From: Sphingomonadaceae bacterium
GTDB lineage: Bacteria > Pseudomonadota > Alphaproteobacteria > Sphingomonadales > Sphingomonadaceae
NCBI GenBank assembly: GCA_947473355.1
Contig: CANJCQ010000018.1
Location: 1-56,057, forward strand
Direction: 5' to 3'
DNA: 56,057 nucleotides
Of this stretch, positions 1 to 9,086 are shown piece by piece. The notes below the pieces were generated by a model. It was given only the letters and a program-made list of their open reading frames with translations, ran no database searches and was not told the DNA's origin. The number at the start of each line of letters is the position of its first letter. The stretch's first letter is position 1. Position numbers and translations under genes: made by a program.

Positions 1-126
1 CACTTGATCGAAAACCTGTTCGCCAAAATCAAGGACTGGCGGCGCATTCACACCCGATATGATCGCTGCGCCCACACCTTCATGTCCGCCATCGCAATCG
101 CCGCTACCGTCATCTTCTGGTTGTGA
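1..126 (+). CDS. IS5-like family transposase, C-terminal end (partial)
   Basis: The window opens inside this reading frame, and only the last 41 codons are present, ending in TGA. The residues include HLIENLFAKIKDWRR followed by a hydrophobic stretch ending ATVIFWL. That is the usual C-terminal end of IS5-group DDE transposases, with the last acidic residue in the 'ENLFAKIKDWRRI' block. The N-terminus and the rest of the catalytic triad lie outside the window, so whether the element is intact cannot be judged. The family assignment comes from motif recognition only. Confidence 0.75.
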   Translation, partial: HLIENLFAKIKDWRRIHTRYDRCAHTFMSAIAIAATVIFWL

Positions 127-145
127 TCAATGAGTCCTGACCCTA
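1..145 (+). mobile_element. Right end of an IS5-like insertion sequence
   Basis: The transposase stops at 126. A short sequence, TGAGTCCTGACCC (131-143), follows and then CTAG. A terminal inverted repeat and a short target duplication would be expected here, because IS5-group elements end within a few bases of the transposase stop. The left end is outside the window, so the repeat cannot be verified by comparison and the boundary is approximate. Confidence 0.45.
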
Positions 146-187
146 GGGGTTGATACCTAGGCGTGGCATTTGTCTCGGGAGGCCTGA

Positions 188-511
188 ATGTTCAAGTTCG
201 CTGGTTTTATCGCTCGCAACGGAGCTATCCTGCTTGCATTCATTGGCGTCGGCTATTTCCTGTTTGGCGGCAAGAAGGAAGAACCGAAGGTGTCGAGCCC
301 GTGGGCAGTCAACGCACCGGCACATGTTCCAGGCAGCACCAGCAGCGGCTCAAAGGTTTCGATGACCGACAAGGTGCTCAAGGCCGCTGACAGCGCTGCC
401 AAATACGCCGGGGTCGGCGATCTCACGCCGACCGCGATCAAGGATCAGGCCGTGGGCGGTATGAACAAGGCCGAGACCGGGTTGAGCAAGGCCACATCGG
501 GCCAGGACTGA
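188..511 (+). CDS. Small single-pass membrane protein of unknown function
   Basis: 107 aa. It begins MFKFAGFIARNG and has one hydrophobic segment at about residues 6-26 (AGFIARNGAILLAFIGVGYF). A basic GGKKEE stretch and a low-complexity Ser/Gly/Ala/Lys-rich tail follow. The topology suggests an inner-membrane anchor with a soluble tail of about 80 residues; the sidedness cannot be told. A GGGAGG-like ribosome site sits just before the ATG. A terminator-like hairpin downstream (559-595) separates it from rimP, so it appears to be its own transcription unit next to the IS end. I do not recognise a family. Confidence 0.6.
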   Translation: MFKFAGFIARNGAILLAFIGVGYFLFGGKKEEPKVSSPWAVNAPAHVPGSTSSGSKVSMTDKVLKAADSAAKYAGVGDLTPTAIKDQAVGGMNKAETGLSKATSGQD

Positions 512-558
512 TTTTCATTCTCTAATGCAGACCGGCCATGATTGAGTTCGGGGGGTGG

Positions 559-595
559 CGGTGACGGCTTTGCTGTCACCGACTTTTGCATTTTT
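559..595 (+). terminator. Rho-independent terminator after the small membrane protein
   Basis: CGGTGACGG (559-567) pairs with CTGTCACCG (573-581), giving a 9-bp stem with one G-T wobble around the 5-nt loop CTTTG. ACTTTTGCATTTTT follows. It would end transcription from the upstream gene and isolate the rimP operon. The rest of the 512-737 gap shows no ORF or recognisable RNA gene. Confidence 0.6.
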
Positions 596-737
596 GCAGC
601 CCTGATTACTGCCTTGCATTTCTGCGAAATTGCGCCTACCTACCGCTCATCCCCGATATTGTTAGCAACGTCCGGGCTGGCGCCGAAAGGGGCCGGCGCG
701 AAACTCCGTTGTCGCATTGTCGGCTTATGGAGTTTGC

Positions 738-1352
738 ATGGCGGATATCGCGCGCATCGTTGAAATGGTTGAACCGGAGGCCCAGGCCCTCGGTTTCGAT
801 CTCGTGCGCGTCAAGATTTTCGGCCGCAGCGAAGCAGGCGGCGGGATCAGTGAAGCCGGCTATGATGAGCGCGCGCTGCAGATCATGGCCGAACGCCCTG
901 ATACCGGCCAGCTGGTGATTGACGATTGCGCCGCTCTGTCGCGCCGCATTTCCGACCGGATCGACCAGCTTGAAGATCAGGGCATCGAACTGATCGAAGG
1001 CGCCTATCGCCTCGAAGTCAGCTCACCAGGCATCGATCGCCCGCTGACCCGGCCCAAGGATTACGCGAAGTGGGCGGGGCACGAAGCACGGGTCCAGCTG
1101 GCCAATCCGGTAGAGGGCAACCGCAAGACCTTGCAGGGCGATCTCGTCGGCATTGATGACGGCACGGTTACCCTCGCAGACAAGAAGAGCGGCACGGTGC
1201 AATTTGCCCTTGCCGACGTGATTTCCGCCAAGCTGGTCTTGACCGACCGGCTGATTGCCGCCACGCGCCCGCTCGACATCAGCGGCGTAGATGAAGAAGT
1301 GTTCGGTTCAGCTGATGAGCCGGATGAAATTCTCGAAGAACAGGAAGACTGA
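738..1352 (+). CDS. rimP: Ribosome maturation factor RimP
   Basis: 204 aa from the chosen start, which is ATG 738 preceded by GGAG at 729-732. An in-frame start at 717 lacks such a site and adds non-conserved residues. RimP acts in late maturation of the 30S subunit. The sequence has the expected N-terminal alpha/beta domain, with the conserved EVSSPGIDRPL segment near residue 95, and a C-terminal SH3-like barrel with an acidic tail (EPDEILEEQED). It is the first gene of the rimP-nusA-infB operon; nusA starts 2 nt after its stop. Confidence 0.95.
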   Translation: MADIARIVEMVEPEAQALGFDLVRVKIFGRSEAGGGISEAGYDERALQIMAERPDTGQLVIDDCAALSRRISDRIDQLEDQGIELIEGAYRLEVSSPGIDRPLTRPKDYAKWAGHEARVQLANPVEGNRKTLQGDLVGIDDGTVTLADKKSGTVQFALADVISAKLVLTDRLIAATRPLDISGVDEEVFGSADEPDEILEEQED

Positions 1353-1354
1353 AT

Positions 1355-2983
1355 ATGGCCAGTCCGATTTCCGCCAACCGCGCCGAACTGCTCGCAATCG
1401 CCACCTCGGTGGCGACCGAGAAGATGATCGACAAGTCGATCGTCATCGAAGCGATGGAAGAAGCGATCCAGAAGTCTGCACGCAGCCGCTATGGCGCGGA
1501 GAACGACATTCGCGCCAAGCTCGATCCGCGCACCGGCGATCTGCGCCTGTGGCGCGTCGTCGAAGTGGTCGAGGAGGTCGAGGACTATTTCAAGCAGGTC
1601 GATCTGAAGGCTGCCGAAAAGCTTCAGCCGGGCGCCAAGATCGGCGATTTCATCGTCGATCCGCTGCCCGCGGTCGAGCTCGGCCGGATCGATGCGCAGT
1701 CCGCCAAGCAGGTCATCTTCCAGAAGGTCCGCGATGCCGAGCGCGAGCGCCAGTATGAGGAATTCAAGGACCGCGGCGGCGAACTGATCACCGGGGTGAT
1801 CAAGTCGGTTGAATTCGGCCATGTCATCGTCAATCTCGGCCGCGCCGAGGGCGTGATCCGCCGCGACCAGCAGATCCCGCGCGAAGCCGCCCGGGTCGGC
1901 GAACGCGTGCGCGCCTATATCATGAAGGTCGAGCGGCAGAACCGGGGACCGCAGATATTCCTCAGCCGTGCGCATCCTGAATTCATGAAGCTGCTGTTCG
2001 CGCAGGAAGTGCCCGAGATTTACGACAATATCATCGAGATCAAAGCCGCTGCCCGCGATCCCGGCAGCCGCGCCAAGATCGGCGTGATCAGCCGCGACAG
2101 CAGCATCGATCCGGTCGGTGCCTGTGTCGGCATGAAGGGCAGCCGGGTTCAGGCTGTGGTGCAGGAGCTGCAGGGCGAGAAGATCGACATCATCCCGTGG
2201 AGCGAAGACACCGCGACTTTCGTGGTCAATGCGCTCCAGCCGGCAACTGTCAGCCGCGTCGTTATCGATGAGGAAGAAAGCCGCATCGAAGTGGTGGTGC
2301 CTGACGATCAGCTGAGCCTGGCCATCGGCCGGCGCGGCCAGAACGTGCGGCTCGCCAGCCAGTTGACCGGCAGCCAGATCGACATCCTCACCGATGCCGA
2401 GTCATCGGAAAAGCGCCAGCGTGAATTTTCCGAGCGTTCGAAGATGTTCGAGGAAGAGCTCGACGTCGATGAGACGCTGTCGCAGCTGCTGGTGGCCGAA
2501 GGCTTCACCGAGCTTGAGGAAGTGGCCTATATCGAGCTGTCGGAAATCGCCAATATCGAAGGCTTCGACGAGGAACTGGGTGCAGAGCTGCAAAGCCGCG
2601 CTGTCGAAGCGCTCGAACGCCGCGAAGAGGCCAACCGCGAGGCGCGCCGGGCGCTAGGCGTTGATGATGCGCTGGCCGAAATGCCGCATCTGAACGAAGC
2701 CATGCTGGTGACCCTGGGCAAGGCCGGGATCAAGACGCTCGACGATCTCGCTGATCTGGCGACTGACGAACTGATCGCCAAGAAGCGCGTCGAACAGCGC
2801 CGCCGCGAGGGCTCTGCTCCGCCGCAGCGCCGTGACAAGCGTGAGGAAGACAAGGGCGGCGTGCTCGGCGAATATGGCCTGACCGAAGATCAGGGCAACG
2901 AGATCATCATGGCCGCGCGCGCGCATTGGTTTGACGAAGAACCTGAACTAGAGGAGGCCGCCGATGCGGATTCCTCACAATGA
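1355..2983 (+). CDS. nusA: Transcription termination/antitermination factor NusA
   Basis: 542 aa. NusA binds RNA polymerase and controls pausing, termination and antitermination. Domains in order are the N-terminal polymerase-binding domain (about 1-130), an S1 domain (GVIKSVEFGHVIVNLG, about 150-200), two KH domains (about 230-350, with GACVGMKGSR and AIGRRGQNVRLA) and C-terminal helix-hairpin-helix repeats (about 370-490) ending in an acidic tail. The length fits alphaproteobacterial NusA. The start lies 2 nt after rimP, and the last 20 nt overlap the next gene, which indicates translational coupling. Confidence 0.97.
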   Translation: MASPISANRAELLAIATSVATEKMIDKSIVIEAMEEAIQKSARSRYGAENDIRAKLDPRTGDLRLWRVVEVVEEVEDYFKQVDLKAAEKLQPGAKIGDFIVDPLPAVELGRIDAQSAKQVIFQKVRDAERERQYEEFKDRGGELITGVIKSVEFGHVIVNLGRAEGVIRRDQQIPREAARVGERVRAYIMKVERQNRGPQIFLSRAHPEFMKLLFAQEVPEIYDNIIEIKAAARDPGSRAKIGVISRDSSIDPVGACVGMKGSRVQAVVQELQGEKIDIIPWSEDTATFVVNALQPATVSRVVIDEEESRIEVVVPDDQLSLAIGRRGQNVRLASQLTGSQIDILTDAESSEKRQREFSERSKMFEEELDVDETLSQLLVAEGFTELEEVAYIELSEIANIEGFDEELGAELQSRAVEALERREEANREARRALGVDDALAEMPHLNEAMLVTLGKAGIKTLDDLADLATDELIAKKRVEQRRREGSAPPQRRDKREEDKGGVLGEYGLTEDQGNEIIMAARAHWFDEEPELEEAADADSSQ

Positions 2984-3758
2984 ACCGCTAGTTTCCGACA
3001 GCCTCGAAGCGCATCCGGCTGGATCAGACCAGCCGGAGCGACGCTGCATCCTCACCGGGCGAAATGGCGCGCGGGATGAGCTGATCAGGCTTGCCATCTC
3101 GCCTGATGGCCCGGATGGAAAGTGCTGGGTGCTGCCCGATGTGCAGGCGAGGGCGCCTGGGCGAGGTGCGTGGATCGGTGTTAGCCGGGCAGAACTTGAG
3201 ACTGCACTGTCGAAGGGCAAGCTCAAGGGCGCGCTGGCGCGGGCATTCAAGGGCGCGGCTCTGACCATTCCGGATGACCTCGGCGCCAGGATGGAAGCGG
3301 CGCTGCTGCGCGTGCTGACGGACCGGCTTGGACTTGAAATGCGCACTGGCTTCCTGCTGCTCGGCTCCGAACGGATCGCCGAGAAGGCGCGTGGCGGCAA
3401 GGTTGCCTGGCTGGGCCATGCGGCTGATGCCAGCGAAGACGGCGCGCGCAAGCTCGATCAGGCATGGCGGGTCGGCGAGCAAGCCGAGGGCAGCGGCAAG
3501 GCCGGAATGCGCTTGCCGCTGGACCGTGCGGCGCTGTCTGTGGCATTGGGCCGCGATAATGTGGTTCATCTGGCGCTGACCAATGCTGCGGCAGCGCAAA
3601 GGATTGAGACCTTGCTCCGGCGTTTGACGCATTTTCAGGGGCATGGCGAAGCAGGTGAGCCGGGCGATCCGGGTGAACCGGAGCGCGAAACGAACGAAAT
3701 CGAACGGGACAATCCGGCGGCTGATGCAGCCGTGCCGGATGTCGTGACGACACAATAA
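2964..3758 (+). CDS. YlxR-family (DUF448) RNA-binding protein with L7Ae-like C-terminal domain
   Basis: 264 aa, overlapping the end of nusA by 20 nt. The N-terminal half holds the YlxR/DUF448 core (RRCILTGRNGARDELIRLAI, about residues 27-46), a small RNA-binding fold usually encoded between nusA and infB. The region around residues 120-215 (TGFLLLGSERIAEKARGG and following) looks like a divergent ribosomal L7Ae/L30e domain. This two-domain arrangement is common in alphaproteobacteria. The Glu/Pro-rich tail after residue 220 is probably disordered. The likely role is RNA or ribosome binding; the exact substrate is unknown. Confidence 0.85.
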   Translation: MRIPHNEPLVSDSLEAHPAGSDQPERRCILTGRNGARDELIRLAISPDGPDGKCWVLPDVQARAPGRGAWIGVSRAELETALSKGKLKGALARAFKGAALTIPDDLGARMEAALLRVLTDRLGLEMRTGFLLLGSERIAEKARGGKVAWLGHAADASEDGARKLDQAWRVGEQAEGSGKAGMRLPLDRAALSVALGRDNVVHLALTNAAAAQRIETLLRRLTHFQGHGEAGEPGDPGEPERETNEIERDNPAADAAVPDVVTTQ

Positions 3759-3780
3759 TACCGAAGGGCGTAGACTGAAC

Positions 3781-6339
3781 ATGAGCGATACGACAGAAAA
3801 GCCGACACTCGGCCGCAAGCCTTTGGGTCTCAAGACCTCGATGCAGGCTGGCGAGGTCAAGCAGACCTTCAGCCATGGCCGCACCAACAAGGTGGTGGTC
3901 GAGGTCAAGCGCCGCAAGCTGATCGGCAAGCCCGGCGAAGCCGCGCCGGTCGCTCCGCCCCCTGCGCCTGAACCAGTGGCAGTGGTGGTCGAAGCGCCCA
4001 AGCCGATCCCGAAGCCCGTCAATGTGCCGTCCAACGAATCGCGTCAGGAAACGCAGGCCCGCCTGCTGCGCGAGGCTGAAGAAGCTCGCCTCAACGCGCT
4101 TGAAGCAGCGAACAAGCGCCAGCTGGAAGAGCGGGCATTGCAGGCCGAACGCGAACGGCTGGCAGAAGAGCAGAAGCTGAACCCGGTGGTCGAAGCGCCG
4201 CAGCCCGAGCCTGAGGCCAAATCCGCCGAGCCGGTTCCGGCTGAGCTCGCTGTGCCGGAAGCTACTGAGGCGCCTGAAACGGCCGGTACGGACGAAACAG
4301 CCGAAACGACCGGTGACGGGGAAGAGCCGCCGACGACTGCGACTGCGCCGCGCCGCTTCACGCCCGTCCCGCAGGTCAAGCGGCCTGAGCCAGCGCCCAA
4401 GAAGATCATCCATCCGCGCGACAAGGTCGGCGAAAGCCGCCGCCAGTCGGGCAAGCTGACTGTCTCCAAGGCGCTCAACGAAGATGAAGGCGCCCGCGCG
4501 CGCAGCCTCGCCGCGCTCAAGCGTGCCCGCGAGAAGGAAAAGCGCGCCCATTTCGGTGGCCAGCAGCAGGCGCGCGAAAAGCAGGTGCGCGATGTTATCG
4601 TGCCTGAAGCCATCACTGTGCAGGAACTTGCCAACCGCATGGCCGAAAAGGGCGCGGACCTGGTCAAGGCATTGTTCAAGATGGGCATGCCGGTCACCAT
4701 CAACGAAGTGATCGACCAGGATACTGCCGAATTGCTGGTCACCGATTTCGGCCACAACATCCAGCGCGTTTCGGAAAGCGATGTCGATATCGACTACGAA
4801 GCCGATGTCGACGCCGAAGAGAGCCTGGTCACCCGCCCGCCGGTCGTCACGATCATGGGCCACGTCGATCACGGAAAGACCAGCCTGCTCGACGCGCTTC
4901 GCGGCACCGATGTGGTCAAGGGCGAGGCCGGCGGCATCACCCAGCATATCGGCGCCTACCAGATCAAGACGAAGGGCGGCGATCTGATCACCTTCCTCGA
5001 TACCCCGGGCCATGAGGCCTTCACCGAGATGCGCATGCGCGGAGCGAACGTCACCGACATCGTCATCCTGGTGGTGGCCGGCGACGATGGCCTGATGCCG
5101 CAGACCATCGAGGCGATCAATCACACCAAGGCGGCAGGCGTGCCGATGATCGTAGCGATTACCAAGAGCGACAAGCCCGAATTCAACGCGCAGAAAATCC
5201 GCGAGCGCCTGCTCGAGCACGAAATCGTCGTCGAGGCGATGTCGGGCGATGTGCAGGATGTCGAGGTTTCGGCCAAGACCGGCGCCGGGCTGGACGATCT
5301 CATCGAGAAAATCCAGCTCCAGGCCGAACTGCTCGAACTCAAGGCCAACCCCAAGCGCGAAGCTGATGCCACGGTGATCGAGGCCAAGCTCGACAAGGGC
5401 AAGGGGCCGCTGGCCACCGTGCTAATCAATCGCGGTACGCTGAAAGTTGGCGATATTTTCGTCGTCGGCACTCAGTCGGGCCGCGTCCGCGCGATGCACG
5501 ACGACAAGGGCCGCCAGATCAAGGAGGCCGGGCCATCGCTTCCGATCGAAGTGCTGGGTCTGGGCGGTGTTCCGATGGCGGGCGATATGCTGTCCGTGGT
5601 CGATAGCGAAGCCCGCGCCCGCGAAGTCGCGGCCTTCCGCCACGAACAGGCGACCGCCAAGCGTACCACCACGGCCCCGGTCAGCCTCGAGAACATGTTC
5701 TCGGCGTTGGCGGACAAGAAGACGCTGCTGGAATATCCGGTGGTTATCAAGGCCGATGTGCAGGGCAGCGCCGAAGCCATCGTCAATGCACTCAACCGCA
5801 TTTCCAACGACGAGATCAAGGTGCGGGTGCTCAGCTCTGGCGTCGGCGCGATCACCGAGAGCGACGTCAATCTGGCGTTCTCCTCGGGTGCACCAGTCAT
5901 CGGCTTCAACGTCCGTCCCAACGCCAAGGCGCGCGAGATGGTCGAGCGCCACAAGGTGCGGATGAAGTATTTCGACGTGATCTATCAGCTGACCGAAGAT
6001 GTCGCCAAGGAAATGGCCGGCATCTGGGGTCCGGAGCGCATCGAAACCGTTGTCGGCCGCGCCGAAATCAAGGAAATCTTCCCCGCCGGCAAGCACGACA
6101 AGGCGGCAGGTCTGCTGGTCACCGACGGCTACATCAAGAAGGACATCCACGCCCGTATCACCCGCGACGATGTCATCATCTCCAAGACCACCGTCGCTTC
6201 GCTGCGGCGTTTCAAGGACGATGTTGCGGAAGTGCGCGCCGGTCTGGAATGCGGTGTTGTCCTCAAGGATACCAACGACATCAAGCCGGGCGACGTGCTG
6301 GAGACCTTTGAGGTCGAGATGAGGGAACGGACGCTTTGA
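3781..6339 (+). CDS. infB: Translation initiation factor IF-2
   Basis: 852 aa. IF-2 is the GTPase that places fMet-tRNA on the 30S subunit and promotes subunit joining. The order is an N-terminal Glu/Ala/Pro-rich, partly coiled-coil region (about 1-270), an IF2_N domain (about 275-330) and the G domain with G1 [10 protein letters not shown] (from residue 360), G3 DTPGHEAF and G4 TKSD. Two beta-barrel domains and the C-terminal fMet-tRNA-binding domain follow. It lies 22 nt after the YlxR gene in the nusA operon. In related genomes rbfA usually follows soon after; here an AT-rich gene intervenes. Confidence 0.97.
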   Translation: MSDTTEKPTLGRKPLGLKTSMQAGEVKQTFSHGRTNKVVVEVKRRKLIGKPGEAAPVAPPPAPEPVAVVVEAPKPIPKPVNVPSNESRQETQARLLREAEEARLNALEAANKRQLEERALQAERERLAEEQKLNPVVEAPQPEPEAKSAEPVPAELAVPEATEAPETAGTDETAETTGDGEEPPTTATAPRRFTPVPQVKRPEPAPKKIIHPRDKVGESRRQSGKLTVSKALNEDEGARARSLAALKRAREKEKRAHFGGQQQAREKQVRDVIVPEAITVQELANRMAEKGADLVKALFKMGMPVTINEVIDQDTAELLVTDFGHNIQRVSESDVDIDYEADVDAEESLVTRPPVVTIMGHVDHGKTSLLDALRGTDVVKGEAGGITQHIGAYQIKTKGGDLITFLDTPGHEAFTEMRMRGANVTDIVILVVAGDDGLMPQTIEAINHTKAAGVPMIVAITKSDKPEFNAQKIRERLLEHEIVVEAMSGDVQDVEVSAKTGAGLDDLIEKIQLQAELLELKANPKREADATVIEAKLDKGKGPLATVLINRGTLKVGDIFVVGTQSGRVRAMHDDKGRQIKEAGPSLPIEVLGLGGVPMAGDMLSVVDSEARAREVAAFRHEQATAKRTTTAPVSLENMFSALADKKTLLEYPVVIKADVQGSAEAIVNALNRISNDEIKVRVLSSGVGAITESDVNLAFSSGAPVIGFNVRPNAKAREMVERHKVRMKYFDVIYQLTEDVAKEMAGIWGPERIETVVGRAEIKEIFPAGKHDKAAGLLVTDGYIKKDIHARITRDDVIISKTTVASLRRFKDDVAEVRAGLECGVVLKDTNDIKPGDVLETFEVEMRERTL

Positions 6340-6350
6340 AAGATTGAAAG

Positions 6351-7100
6351 ATGAGCAATTCTGATGCTTCCAAATGGTCAAGTTATCGTGAAAAATCTAG
6401 AAGGCTGGCTGAAACTGTACCGAAACTTGTTGTAGATGATGACCAAATATCTACCGAAATAATTCAATGGATTGCTCGTTCTATAGAATTGGCAAGTTCG
6501 GTGGTAAGAAAAGATGTTGATAACATATTGTCAGACAATAGATCGCGTCTTATAAATAGTTTTATGCCTACCAAAATAAAGTCAGAATTTGAAATTAAAT
6601 GCGCATTTTTTCAAATGTTAGAATACATAGAATCTAATTCTCCGCTTGGAGAGTCGGGAGGATTTATTGCTGTTGGATCGGATTTTGATGCCTTTCAAGT
6701 CATATTAAATATTTTCTCCGAGGCCGATTCGACTATACTTGTGGTTGAACCCTATGCTGATGAAGCAATTATCTCTCGTTATGCTGAATTGTGTAATGAA
6801 TCTTTGGACGTGCGAATTTTGGTTGATCCGGCCACGATGAAGGGTTCGTTCACTGCTGCTTTGAGAGCGTGGCAAGATCAATATGGTGATCGCCGTCCAC
6901 TCAAAGCTAGGAAGACTGCCCAACGTGCGCTTCATGATCGGGCCATATTCGTTGACCGTCAGCGTGTCTGGACTGTTAGCCAATCATTCAAAGATTTAGC
7001 GAAGAGGTCGCCAGCCGTAATTGCTGAAATCCATGGCGACGTTGGTCGTTTAAAATGCGAGGCATATGAAGAGCTCTGGAACAATAGTTCTGAGTTGTGA
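6351..7100 (+). CDS. AT-rich orphan protein with a PLD-like HxR(x4)D motif, inserted in the infB-rbfA operon
   Basis: 249 aa. The N-terminal ~100 residues are helical and unassigned. Residues 105-165 look like an alpha/beta fold (FIAVGSDFDAF, ILVVEPYAD, VRILVDP). Residues 194-225 read LHDRAIFVD...SQSFKDLAKRS. H195, R197 and D202 match the phospholipase-D/HKD spacing HxK(x4)D with Lys replaced by Arg, and the following S-F-K-D-L segment resembles the PLD-like tail of some phage and defence-associated proteins. A single such motif would require a dimer if it is a nuclease. Base composition and codon use are strikingly AT-rich compared with both neighbours, which suggests recent transfer. It begins 11 nt after infB, and its TGA overlaps the next ATG (TGATG), so the operon stays coupled. 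Function is not established. Confidence 0.8.
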   Translation: MSNSDASKWSSYREKSRRLAETVPKLVVDDDQISTEIIQWIARSIELASSVVRKDVDNILSDNRSRLINSFMPTKIKSEFEIKCAFFQMLEYIESNSPLGESGGFIAVGSDFDAFQVILNIFSEADSTILVVEPYADEAIISRYAELCNESLDVRILVDPATMKGSFTAALRAWQDQYGDRRPLKARKTAQRALHDRAIFVDRQRVWTVSQSFKDLAKRSPAVIAEIHGDVGRLKCEAYEELWNNSSEL

Positions 7101-7642
7101 TGCCCCGCTACCTCGCCCTCTTCGGTTCGATAAACGTCGGTGGCAACCGGCTGACCATGGCCGACCTGCGCGCGGCTTTCGAGGCGGAGGGCTTCTCCAA
7201 TGTCGAAACCGTCGTTGCCAGCGGCAATGTGCTGTTCGATCATGAGGAGCGGCCCGACGAAGGTCTGGAAGACAAGCTCGCCTACATGATGCGCCACCGC
7301 TTCGGGTTCGACAGCGTCGCGCTGGTCCGCTCGCGCGATGCGCTAGCCAAGGCGATTGCGGAAAATCCCTGGGCGGCGGACGGGCAGGAGAACTTCGTTC
7401 ACACGCTGTTTCTCGATAGCGAGGTCGATCCGGACGGCTTCGCCAGTCTCCAATCCGACCGTAGCGGCCCCGAACGCCTTGCCGCAGGTGACCGGGCACT
7501 CCATATCGACTATTGCGCCGGGGTGGGTGAAAGCAAACTGGTCGGCAAGTTCATCGAGCGGCGGCTGGGCGCCCGGGGAACGGCGCGCAATTTGCGCTCG
7601 ATGAAGCGGATTCTGGCCAAGATGGATGAAAGCACAGCATAA
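7100..7642 (+). CDS. DUF1697 family protein
   Basis: 180 aa from ATG 7100; a GTG directly before it at 7097 is also in frame. It has the typical DUF1697 opening ([20 protein letters not shown]) and the conserved [10 protein letters not shown] segment near residue 38. DUF1697 proteins are widespread and have no established biochemical role. The start overlaps the stop of the AT-rich gene, and the stop TAA overlaps the rbfA ATG by one base (TAATG), so it is translationally coupled to rbfA. Confidence 0.88.
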   Translation: MPRYLALFGSINVGGNRLTMADLRAAFEAEGFSNVETVVASGNVLFDHEERPDEGLEDKLAYMMRHRFGFDSVALVRSRDALAKAIAENPWAADGQENFVHTLFLDSEVDPDGFASLQSDRSGPERLAAGDRALHIDYCAGVGESKLVGKFIERRLGARGTARNLRSMKRILAKMDESTA

Positions 7643-8046
7643 TGGCCAGGCCCCCCGCCACTCCCGAAACCCGCTCAGTCCGCCTGCTCAAGGTCGGCGA
7701 ACAAGTGCGGCATATCCTTTCCGAGCTGCTGATGCGCGGCGAGGTGCATGATGACGTGCTTGCGGCGCATTCCGTTTCGGTCACCGAGGTGCGGATGTCG
7801 CCCGATCTGCGCCATGCCATGGTCTTCGTGAAGCCGCTGCTGGGCGCGGATGAAGACGTGGTGCTGAAGGCATTGCGCACCAACACTGCCTATTTTCAGC
7901 GCGAGGTGGCCGGAAGGCTCAAGCTCAAATATGCGCCGAAGCTGAAATTCACCGGCGATGAAAGCTTCGATGTCGCCGCCAAGGTCGAGGCCTTGCTGGC
8001 GAACCCCAAAGTAGCGCGCGATCTGGGGGATTTGAGCGATGACTGA
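7642..8046 (+). CDS. rbfA: 30S ribosome-binding factor RbfA
   Basis: 134 aa, a KH-like fold protein that binds the 30S subunit during 16S rRNA 5'-end maturation and cold adaptation. Recognisable segments are the N-terminal [39 protein letters not shown] near residue 50, and [16 protein letters not shown] near residue 95. It overlaps the preceding gene by 1 nt and the following hydrolase by 8 nt. Its place between infB and truB is the conserved one, although extra genes have been inserted on both sides. Confidence 0.95.
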   Translation: MARPPATPETRSVRLLKVGEQVRHILSELLMRGEVHDDVLAAHSVSVTEVRMSPDLRHAMVFVKPLLGADEDVVLKALRTNTAYFQREVAGRLKLKYAPKLKFTGDESFDVAAKVEALLANPKVARDLGDLSDD

Positions 8047-8776
8047 TTTCGCATTTCTCCACGGCGGCGGGCAGGGCAGCTGGGTGTGGGACGAGACGAT
8101 TGCTACGATGAAGGTGCAGTCTGGAAGCGCGCACCGCTATCTCGCGCTTGATGCGCCGGGCTGCGGGGTGAAGCGCGCCCGCGATACTTCCGACATTGTT
8201 TTCGCCGATATTTCGCGCGAGCTCAATGCCGATGTGGAAGCGGCGGGCCTCAGCGATGTCGTATTGGTCGGCCATAGCCAGGCAGGGATGACCATGCCGC
8301 AGATGGCCGAGTTCGCGCCCGCGCTGTTCCGCAAGCTGGTCTTCGTCACTTGCTCGATGCCGCTGCCCGGCAAGACCACGCTCGACCAGATGGGTCTTGG
8401 CCTGCACGGCCAGAACTCCGATCAGGTCGGCTGGCCGGTCGATCCGCTGAGCGCCAGCATGGAAGATCGTCTCGCCATGATGTTCTGCAACGACATGGAC
8501 GATGCGGCTTCGGCGGCCTTCATGGGCAAGCTGGGCAAAGATATGTGGCCTGCCTGTTGCTATAGCTATGGAGATTGGCAGACGGATCACCTTGCAACGA
8601 TGCCAGTGACTTATGTCCACTGCCTGAAGGACAAGGCGTTGACCCCGGAATGGCAGGCGCGCTTTGCCGAAAGGCTTCACGCGAATAGGACTTCCTATCT
8701 CGACGCCGGCCATCAGGCGATGAACAGCCGCCCGCAGGGGCTGGCGGAAATCTTGCTGGCCGAGGCTGTAGCTTGA
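8039..8776 (+). CDS. Alpha/beta-fold hydrolase
   Basis: 245 aa. It opens with the oxyanion-hole region [15 protein letters not shown] (about residues 4-18). The nucleophile elbow is GHSQAG (Ser near residue 81) and the catalytic His is in DAGHQAMNS near the C-terminus. This resembles the small esterase / methylketone-synthase-like hydrolases, but the substrate cannot be read from sequence. No signal peptide is seen, so it is probably cytoplasmic. It overlaps rbfA by 8 nt and is likely co-transcribed with it; the vapBC promoter lies just after its stop. Confidence 0.85.
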   Translation: MTDFAFLHGGGQGSWVWDETIATMKVQSGSAHRYLALDAPGCGVKRARDTSDIVFADISRELNADVEAAGLSDVVLVGHSQAGMTMPQMAEFAPALFRKLVFVTCSMPLPGKTTLDQMGLGLHGQNSDQVGWPVDPLSASMEDRLAMMFCNDMDDAASAAFMGKLGKDMWPACCYSYGDWQTDHLATMPVTYVHCLKDKALTPEWQARFAERLHANRTSYLDAGHQAMNSRPQGLAEILLAEAVA

Positions 8777-8801
8777 CCTGTATTCAGGTAAGACGTATCT
8801 T
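8773..8801 (+). promoter_or_regulatory. Promoter of the vapBC module; transcript predicted to be leaderless
   Basis: TTGACC (8773-8778), a 17-nt spacer, then TATCTT (8796-8801) closely fit a housekeeping promoter. The antitoxin ATG starts at 8808, about 7 nt after the -10, which is where transcription would be expected to begin. No ribosome site precedes the ATG. The -35 overlaps the stop of the upstream hydrolase. Confidence 0.65.
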
Positions 8802-8804
8802 ACC
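8787..8804. promoter_or_regulatory. Palindromic operator over the vapBC promoter -10
   Basis: GGTAAGA (8787-8793) and TCTTACC (8798-8804) form a perfect inverted repeat with 7-bp arms and a 4-nt centre. It covers the -10 element and ends 3 nt before the antitoxin ATG. This is the expected place for autoregulatory binding by the AbrB-type antitoxin or the toxin-antitoxin complex. Confidence 0.65.
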
Positions 8805-8807
8805 GCT

Positions 8808-9086
8808 ATGAACGCTCAGACCAAAGTTTCCGGCAAGGGCCAGGTCGTCATCCCCAAGGATGTCCGCGACCGACTGGGTATGGTCGAGGGCACGGTGCTT
8901 GATGTGATCGAGTCTGCCGAAGGGGTGTTTCTGCGTAGGCCGCCAAAGTGCAAGAAGATGGCCGTCGAAGAGGCAACTGCGCGCCTTCGGGAATTGATCA
9001 AATGGGATGGTCCGCCCTTGCCGATCGAACGGCTCAGCTGGTCGGCGGAGGTTGATCGCGAATTCGAGGAACGCAACAGCAAGTGA
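8808..9086 (+). CDS. AbrB/MazE-type antitoxin (VapB family)
   Basis: 92 aa. It has an N-terminal SpoVT-AbrB swapped-hairpin DNA-binding domain: TKVSGKGQVVIPKDVRDRLG, about residues 4-23. The C-terminal half (KKMAVEEATARLRELIKWDG and after) should wrap the toxin. The partner PIN toxin overlaps its stop by 4 nt (GTGA). It carries its own promoter and palindrome directly upstream. The ATG at 8808 has no ribosome site and appears to be at the 5' end of the message. Confidence 0.88.
   Translation: MNAQTKVSGKGQVVIPKDVRDRLGMVEGTVLDVIESAEGVFLRRPPKCKKMAVEEATARLRELIKWDGPPLPIERLSWSAEVDREFEERNSK

Noticed and set aside
512..737. Possible initiator tRNA or other RNA gene before rimP, as in E. coli metY-rimP-nusA
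   Set aside because: No cloverleaf, T-loop (GGTTCGA) or CCA end could be found; only a terminator hairpin is supported.
3247..5220. Minus-strand open frame of 657 codons opposite ylxR/infB
   Set aside because: Antisense artefact of high-GC coding DNA; the translation resembles no protein and infB is certain.
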